Made by a program: the position numbers and the translations under genes. Of a stretch of 64,000 nt of DNA, positions 57,630-64,000 are shown one piece after another. Location: positions 19,597-83,596 of the forward strand of contig JAWPHD010011472.1 of the NCBI GenBank assembly GCA_037043455.1. The letters run 5' to 3'. The first letter of the stretch is position 1, and each line of letters starts with the position of its first letter. The notes beneath the pieces are model-generated. The model was not told the DNA's origin and searched no databases. It was given only the letters and a program-made list of their open reading frames with translations. This DNA is from Cyrtodaria siliqua. Taxonomy: Eukaryota > Mollusca > Bivalvia > Adapedonta > Hiatellidae.

Positions 57630-58530
57630 TATATTAGTGGTTAGGATTAATGGTCACTTTTGGAAATTGTATATATAATATGATAAACAAAACGACTGAA
57701 GTAATTATATACGTATTTACATGTTGTTTTTTTTCATTTGTGTAATGATACACATATTGTCGACACTGTTGAATATGTGGCGGAAAACGTGTCATAATTG
57801 CATTTTTAAAGGAAAAGACAGAAAATGACCCGAAACTGTATGATACGTTTCAGTAATACTATTTGACTAACTGTAACACATAATAAATTTTGAAATTTGG
57901 CGCTATACTCATATTGGAGTTTTTCATAGCTGTAGCGTTTGTTAACATCAACTGACATTTTTGCTCGTTTATGCAAGAAAATGGGACCAAATTAACTATT
58001 AAACACATAATTTATATAAATCTCAGTTTCTATAGAACTCTTACAGTTTACATGTTGGCACTCGATGAATGTGAGTCCATGCCTTTTACGAGTACCTGTG
58101 CACCGTTATGTTACACACTCAACAAAAAACTCATAATGTATATACCGTTTCATTAGCATGCAATGCTCCCAAGAAGAAATTACTCATTGAAAATTTCAAG
58201 GAATAAAGTCTTATTTCAAAGAAAATCTTTTTCGTAAACGACTAGCTCGTTAAACCATAGATTTAGTACTTGCTAGCTTTTGTGTAAAAGTCGGGTAGCC
58301 AACTATCAGACTACACTCCTACGAACATGTTTAATACAAACAACGAAAAAGTGATGGTTTCAGCTGCAGCACAACTATTACTACATGTGTAAACCATTCA
58401 TATGCATCACTATAATTGTTTTTCCAAAATCATTTTGTTTCTTAACTTAAGATTCTTATTTTTGACTCTTCGCCCCATATTTATCCTATAAGAAGCTAAT
58501 ACAGGATATAATCATACAACCTTGGTTACA
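57630..58530. other. No recognisable feature
   Basis: AT-rich, no repeat partner or exon seen. Confidence 0.35.
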
Positions 58531-58534
58531 GACA

Positions 58535-58645
58535 AGCGGCCGAGGTAGCGTAGCGGATAAGGCCTTGAGACGTAAGCTACAGACCTCTGCCCCGCATGAG
58601 TTGGCTCTCTGGTGGAGGCATGTATGATAGGGAGCTGTATCCTTC
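58535..58645 (+). repeat. tRNA-like SINE head preceding the minisatellite
   Basis: GCGGCCGAGGTAGCGTAGCG and GATAAGGCCTTGAGACG look like a Pol III A-box half. No intact B box follows. It runs straight into the first diverged 72-bp unit. Confidence 0.45.
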
Positions 58646-59476
58646 AACTCTCAAGCCTCTGACTCGCATGAGTTCTCTCTCTGGCTGAGGCATGTATGAT
58701 AGGAAGCGTTATCCTTCATCTCACAAGCCTCTGTCTCGCATGGGTTCGCTCTCTGGCTGAGGCATGTATGATAGGAAGCGTTATCCTTCATCTCACAAGC
58801 CTCTGTCTCGCATGAGTTCTCTCTCTGGCTGAGGCATGTATGATAGGAAGCGTTATCCTTCATCTCACAAGCCTCTGTCCCGCATGAGTTCTCTCTCTGG
58901 CTGAGGCATGTATGATAGTGAGCTGTATCCTTCATCTCACAAGCCTCTGTCCCGCATGAGTTCTCTCTCTGGCTGAGGCATGTATGATAGGGAGCTGTAT
59001 CCTTCATCTCACAAGCCTCTGTCCCGCATGTGTTCTCTCTCTGGCTGAGGCATGTATGATAGGGAGCTGTATCCTTCAACTCTCAAGCCTCTGACTCGCA
59101 TGAGTTCTCTCTCTGGCTGAGGCATGTATGATAGGAAGCGTTATCCTTCATCTCACAAGCCTCTGTCTCGCATGAGTTCTCTCTCTGGCTGAGGCATGTA
59201 TGATAGGAAGCGTTATCCTTCATCTCACAAGCCTCTGTCCCGCATGAGTTCTCTCTCTGGCTGAGGCATGTATGATAGTGAGCTGTATCCTTCATCTCAC
59301 AAGCCTCTGTCCCGCATGAGTTCTCTCTCTGGCTGAGGCATGTATGATAGGGAGCTGTATCCTTCATCTCACAAGCCTCTGTCCCGCATGAGTTCTCTCT
59401 CTGGCTGAGGCATGTATGATAGGAAGCGTTATCCTTCATCTCACAAGCCTCTGTCCCGCATGAGTTCTCTCTCTGC
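58610..59476. repeat. 72-bp minisatellite with higher-order copy, about 12 units
   Basis: The unit is CTCTG(T/A)CTCGCATGAGTTC, TCTCTCTGGCTGAGGCATGT, ATGATAGG(A/G)AGC(G/T)(T/G)TATCC, TTCATCTCACAAGC. Because 72 is a multiple of three and the unit is stop-free on the minus strand, it creates frames of 142 and 118 codons there (24-residue repeats with CLSQREN). I treat these as artefacts. A marked unit (CTCTCAAGCCTCTGACTCGC) recurs 432 bp apart, dividing the array into two similar blocks. Confidence 0.9.
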
Positions 59477-59479
59477 CGG

Positions 59480-61280
59480 AAATTACTGATTTATTTTTTA
59501 AGAATGTCTCTTTTAGTTCATTTACACACTTCTTTATGTCAAAGCCCAGAAATCCGAAAATATCGCAAACGTTAGCGTTTATTCTCCATTTGACCCCAAA
59601 AGGTCATCTACTTTCATTTTGAGTAAGATCAAATCTGCAGTTGTCGTCATTGTTGTTTAGCAATTTTTATGTTTTGCATGTAGACATTTTAATGGATATG
59701 TGAACTGTCATCGAGAATTAAAGTAACTGTTATACTGCGTAGAGCTAACATTACTTTATATGTGAAAATAATAGTGTTACAGGTCCTTAACATGTTCATT
59801 GATTTCATCATAGTATGGTTATGGACTTTGTGTTGACAGTCATATACTTGCTTAAGTAGCTTATTCTGTACGGACCCGTAACATAATACGTTTTATAGCC
59901 CATCAAGGTAGTTTTAAGATTAAACCATGTAACCTAAATGGATTCCAGAAATCAACAATTACACTCATATTTTCAAAGTCTGGTCAAAAAGCTTATAATT
60001 TTATCATCGTATCACTCTCTAATCCAGTGATTCGCATAAAGATGGGTTTGGATGAACATTTCCTCACTTTAAATTATTTATTCTTATATGTTGACATGAT
60101 TTTTTATAAAATTATTCCATTTCCAACGATTTTCTGGAACTCATGATCTGTCAGCGATTCTGAAAATGCTAAAATACTTTCTGTTGGAATTTGTTTGACC
60201 TTGAGGCCTAAAATGATTTGGCTAAACATGTTTCAATCAATATGTTTGCCGTGAATATATTAAAGTTTTTGACTATGCTTGGTTTGTTCTACGATAAGCG
60301 TTCATGATACATGCATGTACTTCGTGTCTGCACTAACAAACATTACATTAGTATAGGCGTAAATAAAAACTAGTATCGCAAACCAGATTTACTTTTAAAA
60401 TACAAACGCAATTACGAACTATTCTGGGACTATCAAAACTTGACTTCTATATTAACCTGATTTACAATCTTCGTTAGATTCCGTGGTCACGACTTTCATA
60501 AGTTATCTTTATAGTTTTCAAACTGTTCTCAACAGATATTATGACCCTATCAGTTAATTATTGCACTGCATGTTGAGTGGCTGCACAATTTACAGTTCGC
60601 CTCTATGTTTTCCTTTATAATTGTGCGACGACCCGACAAACTGATTTTGTATTCACGTATACATGCTCATCTTTGTGTTTTCCTGATATCGTCAATTAAT
60701 CAGTAGGCAATTTTGCAATACATAATTAGAATATGATTGCATTCTCATATGATTCTGATATAAAAGGAGCCACATATGATTATCATATACAAACTATCAT
60801 ATATATTTATATAAAGAGTTTCATATAATTTTCATATGGGAATAAATTCATTAAAGTTTCATTTTTAAAACACGAACATTTTCATTAGATTTTCTTGAAA
60901 TAAATATTGTTCACCTTTTTTATGATTCTTATATCAAAGGTGTTATATAAAACCCTTTTATATCAATAATATTAATATGTATTTTATAGAATCGTATAAA
61001 CAAGGTTGGATAGTGTGATGGCAGTTTCTTTTGAGGAAGTATCTTCCATATGCATAAAGGAAGTTAGATGTTAGTACATCTATGGAAGATGAAAGTGATG
61101 AGTCCATCTTAAAGGGACACACACACGGCAATCGAGATTAGTCAAACTCACGGCGTCCCGTTAGTTTTTCTATATAAAGATTGCATTTGTTCAATCATTA
61201 ATATTAATTATAAGAATAGTATAAGGCAAATGGTGTTTTTGTATATTGCTGTTGATTATATTTCATCAGTAATATATTCA
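59480..61280. other. No recognisable gene
   Basis: AT-rich. 60135-60190 is the reverse complement of 46480-46535 (GAAAGTATTTTAGCATTTTC then AGAATCGCT), a short shared repeat. 60730-60970 has several ATATCATATGATT-type palindromic words. 61113 carries the AAAGGGACACACACACGG repeat start. Confidence 0.4.
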
Positions 61281-61286
61281 AACATA

Positions 61287-61640
61287 GCTTCTCCGTGGCC
61301 GAATGGTTAACGACGTTGCGTTGTAACCCTTCGCCTCTCACCGCTGCGGGTTCGAATCCCACTGGGAGCTCGACTTGTGTTTGTGATGTCGTTTGCATTT
61401 ATTATTGCTTTTGCCTTCTTGTTGTCTGTTTGCGTGTTTGTTTCTGTGTTTTGTGATTGACTGTCCTCCTTGAATGCTACTTTCCCTGTCCGATCTTTTT
61501 ATATTTCTTTCTTGTAAGTGAGAAAGTGTCGATTCTTACGGATGGCGGGAGGTGTACAGTACTGGTTCAACCCAGGAAAAGTGGCTGGTCTGCCTCCACC
61601 ACAAAAAACACCATACAAACAAACAAACAAATATTCAAAC
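61287..61640 (+). mobile_element. tRNA-derived SINE, complete-looking
   Basis: The head (61290-61375) has A box TGGCCGAATGGTTAACG and B box GGGTTCGAATCCC, with a Leu/Ser-like layout and partial acceptor pairing. The body (TTGTGTTTGTGATGTCGTTT to CCCTGTCCGATCTTTTTATA) is shared with 1806-2010, 42361-42541 and 47094-47138. A second B-box-like GGTTCAACCC lies at 61563, and CTGCCTCCACCAC leads to an (AAAC)n tail. The minus-strand 64-codon frame over the head is not a gene. Confidence 0.75.
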
Positions 61641-61744
61641 ATGGTAAAGTAACGAGAAAAAAGTTGCACAATTAACATTGTATTTAAATATATGCAAGTA
61701 GGTTTAAAGTCAAAATGATACTGTATTAATAAATCGAAATGCTT

Positions 61745-61870
61745 ATTTAATGTTCAACGTGGGGCTAGAGGGCATGAACGGTATCAAACATGTTTCACTA
61801 CTGTTCACGAACAGTCTCAATCAAACCGAGACTGCAATATTATTTTGTATTTATCGTGTTCGGCGATTTC
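61745..61870 (+). repeat. Double-hairpin dispersed repeat, copy 4
   Basis: Stem 1 reads GAACGG / CTGTTC (A-T where copy 1 has G-C, plus one wobble). Stem 2, CAGTCTC / GAGACTG, is unchanged. GGGGCTAGAGGGCATGA upstream matches copy 1. Confidence 0.7.
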
Positions 61871-61874
61871 ATGC

Positions 61875-62740
61875 TCTTTGTCGCTTTAACGAATATAAAC
61901 TTGTAGTATGTTGGTATTTGCACTTCGATAGCATGGATGCGGAATAATATAAAACAACAATTAAAATAAACTAATATGATGGACATGACGGATATATGAA
62001 GTTTAGTAGCGTCACAATAGCATTTGATACTAGTGTGTACTTAATAGGAAACCCCATACTAATTAAGTTTTAAATGGTTCTCCTAATGAACAGTAAGGCA
62101 GGTAAGGGTACACACGTAGAATCATGAAGTTTGTATGAATCACACTATGTATCGTTTCCGTACATGTTCAATGAAATAGTTTTATGATTAATCCCGTAAT
62201 TTGATTTAACTGTCTATATTATTGCTTTTTTTCTGTCCCTGTGACTATCAATACAATGCCTAACCGCTTCTGTACATGATGAAAATCACAGAGAATAATG
62301 TTTGCGTCTTCTAGTTTGACTCGGAAAAGAGGAAACTCATCGCTGAGTAACCGGTACATGAAAACAGTTGTCGTCGAGACACTGTGACATTTTCAGTGAG
62401 AAACTGTGACACACACTTGTTTTAACAGTTATTGTTTACCCTATTACAAGTAAAATGAACTAAATATTATTTGCTTTTTTTTTGCATACATGTTTTGATA
62501 AAGCATAATATATTAAAGTGCTATGCATTTTGAAGTCTTTAAAGAATTCTTTTATTTTACAAATCGTTGTAAAAATGTTTCTTATAGAGAAACTATGCAA
62601 ACCAAATTCTTTAAAACATAATTATTTAACTTATATATTAGCGTTTAATGATATGTTTTGGAGTAAAAGCTAGTTAAAATACAAAATAGTTACCATTTTC
62701 ATTCAAAATCTACGTTGGTAAACAGACATCGTTGAGAATC
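61875..62740. other. No recognisable feature
   Basis: AT-rich intronic DNA. Confidence 0.35.
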
Positions 62741-62749
62741 ATTAACTAT

Positions 62750-62802
62750 TCGTCGCGAAACCAATACCACTAAGGTTGCGCAACCTTGACTGGTTTTCGT
62801 CG
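62750..62802. repeat. Imperfect 53-bp palindrome around AAGGTTGCGCAACCTT
   Basis: The core 62773-62788 is a perfect 16-bp palindrome. Outside it, TCGTCGCGAAACCA faces TGGTTTTCGTCGA. Confidence 0.7.
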
Positions 62803-62809
62803 AGAATCC

Positions 62810-63490
62810 ATTTGCGCTGATACCGGGTTTACCCCCAGTGTTATTATGTTGCGCCAGTAATATATAGTTAAACCGACTAAAACATTGAAACTCACAATTT
62901 AATTTAATTATATGCAAGCAGGTCAAAAAAGTTAAAGTCAAAAAATTAAATGATACTGGATAATTTAATCGAGATGCTAATTGTAATGTTTGATAAACAC
63001 TTCAAGGTTGCCGTATGTCACCTTGAAGCGGGGGCTTTTTTGCCTCTGACATGCTACGGTGGTATATATATTGGCAACCCATTTATGTTTTTGCTGTCGC
63101 CTTTGTTATTTATTTACCCTTGTAATTGTTGTTTGTTTTGAATGTTTTTGATTGACCGTGTTCTGTGAATGTTCCATTTTCTGTTCGACTTTATATATAA
63201 CCTCGCGGGGACATCTTTATTTACACTATCCCGTTTTTTTGGGATGGCAATAGGGTAAGAGTGAAATTTCTAAGAGTAAACCTAATTTTAACCTCAACGA
63301 CCTTTTCTCCATTGACAATGCTTTTGTGATGTTACATGCCTTGCTTATAAACATTGTATTTCTTGTTTGTTGTAATGCGTGTGTTTTGTTAACTGTGTTC
63401 TTTGGAAGCTTCATTTCCTGTTCGATTGTATACCTACTTTTATAACTTCGTTTACTAAAGAGTATTTTAGTTAAGTTTACCTATTAATTA
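62810..63490. other. Intronic DNA
   Basis: TTTTGCTGTCGCC and TTCTGTTCGA(C/T)T.TAT words occur twice (about 63180 and 63420), a weak local duplication. Nothing else. Confidence 0.35.
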
Positions 63491-63503
63491 TGATTTTGTA
63501 TAG

Positions 63504-63614
63504 TTACAGATAAATGTCAGCCAACTCCATGTACACATGGACAATGCTACAGGGGTGACAAAGACTACATCTGTATTTGTGAGGCCGGTTTCCAAGGTAT
63601 TCACTGTGAAATAG
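63504..63614 (+). CDS. EGF-like exon 2
   Basis: 111 bp, 37 codons, phase 1-1, between TGATTTTGTATAG and G|GTAAGA. It encodes TDKCQPTPCTHGQCYRGDKD then YICICEAGFQGIHCEI. Cysteine spacing x4, x4, x8, x1, x8 is a canonical EGF module. The C5-x2-G-F/Y-x-G-x-x-C6 end is intact. It lacks the D-x-D/E pattern of the calcium site, unlike the exon at 46100. It is in phase with that exon across 17 kb. The gene must continue past the window, as no stop or polyadenylation signal follows in the remaining 386 bases. Confidence 0.87.
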   Translation, partial: LQINVSQLHVHMDNATGVTKTTSVFVRPVSKVFTVK

Positions 63615-63827
63615 GTAAGAAAACAAAATAATTAATCAAAATTGATAGGCACGTGGGCAAAACAGAAGTTACGGTTCAATTATTTAAAGGTTAGTGTCCT
63701 TAAAGACTATCGGTCAGTCATCTTTGATCCAAAAAATCCAAAATCGATGAGATATGGTGAAGTGAAATTGTTTTCAACAATGTACGCATTTTAGGCACGA
63801 GCAATGTCAGCCATATAGTACATGAGG

Positions 63828-63925
63828 CTGAACCCCCCCCCCCCCCTTTTGGTACGCAGTATTCAGGGCGTTTTAGGCGGTATTCAGTACGCACGAGCCT
63901 GGTACGCAGTACTCGCACAACACAT
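63828..63925. repeat. Poly-C run and GGTACGCAGTA(T/C)TC repeats
   Basis: A C15 run precedes GGTACGCAGTATTC, GTATTCAGTACGCA and GGTACGCAGTACTCGC, short direct and inverted words that probably belong to an unidentified repeat. Confidence 0.5.
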
Positions 63926-64000
63926 TATTTAGTACTCACAAAATGTATTTTTAAAACCAAATATTATCATTTAAATGTAGAAAAAAATCATAAAATGTAA

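Larger units (their letters stand above)
46214..63503 (+). other. Proposed intron 2 of the EGF gene
   Basis: 17.3 kb of LINE remnants, composite satellite, minisatellite and SINE between the two EGF exons. Further EGF exons inside were looked for and not found, but short ones could be missed. Confidence 0.5.

Noticed and set aside
58651..59439. Two minus-strand repeat proteins (142 and 118 codons)
   Set aside because: Open only because the 72-bp unit is a multiple of three and lacks stops in one frame. No start context or flanking gene structure.
61290..61375. Functional tRNA gene
   Set aside because: Good A and B boxes, but poor acceptor pairing and a shared SINE body with an (AAAC)n tail show it is a SINE head.

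Overview
The window looks like eukaryotic nuclear DNA from a mollusc, most likely a marine bivalve (inference). The sequence is AT-rich and intron-dominated. It has GT-AG splice sites, decayed LINE and Penelope-like reverse transcriptases, tRNA-derived SINEs, many MITE-sized inverted-repeat elements, and tandem repeats of styles I associate with bivalve genomes. I see no bacterial operons, CRISPR arrays or rRNA genes.

The best protein-coding gene is on the + strand. It opens with a start-codon exon at 39234-39507 that encodes an acidic cytosolic tail and one membrane helix. It continues through an EGF-like exon at 46100-46213 and another at 63504-63614, and it runs off the right edge. All three exons have phase-1 boundaries, so they join in frame. 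The gene reads as a single-pass type II membrane protein with extracellular EGF repeats. Its promoter and first exon were tandemly duplicated (36072-37733 and 37734-39409). The upstream copy is cut inside the membrane helix, and its coding differences from the intact copy are all amino-acid changing. Three weaker exon groups lie further left: 6304-7230 (+), 8854-7266 (-), and a broken pair at 15942-18961 (+) separated by a 2 kb inverted-repeat element.

Layout. 0-6 kb: palindromic AACGTGAA array, LINE and SINE tails, three tandem arrays. 6-9 kb: candidate exons. 9.3-11.2 kb: inverted 105-bp array and foldback MITEs. 12-21 kb: MITEs, a candidate gene remnant, a Mutator-like element, and a hAT element nested in another. 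21-30 kb: a repeat-rich reading frame, a second AACGTGAA array and several LINE remnants. 30.6-36 kb: a TTAA MITE, a roughly 20-copy array dense in AGGTCA nuclear-receptor half-sites, then a 1.34-kb foldback element made almost entirely of 20-bp palindromic units with a perfect 7-bp target duplication. 36-39.5 kb: duplicated promoter and exon. 39.6-49.5 kb: first introns of the EGF gene, packed with Penelope-like, I-clade, CR1-like and L1-like remnants. 49.5-55.3 kb: composite satellite. 56-62 kb: hairpin-bearing repeat, 72-bp minisatellite, SINE. 62.7-64 kb: palindrome and last EGF exon.

No transposable element here appears intact. Each LINE or PLE reading frame carries stops, frameshifts or insertions. 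Family assignments come from motifs read by eye, without database searches.
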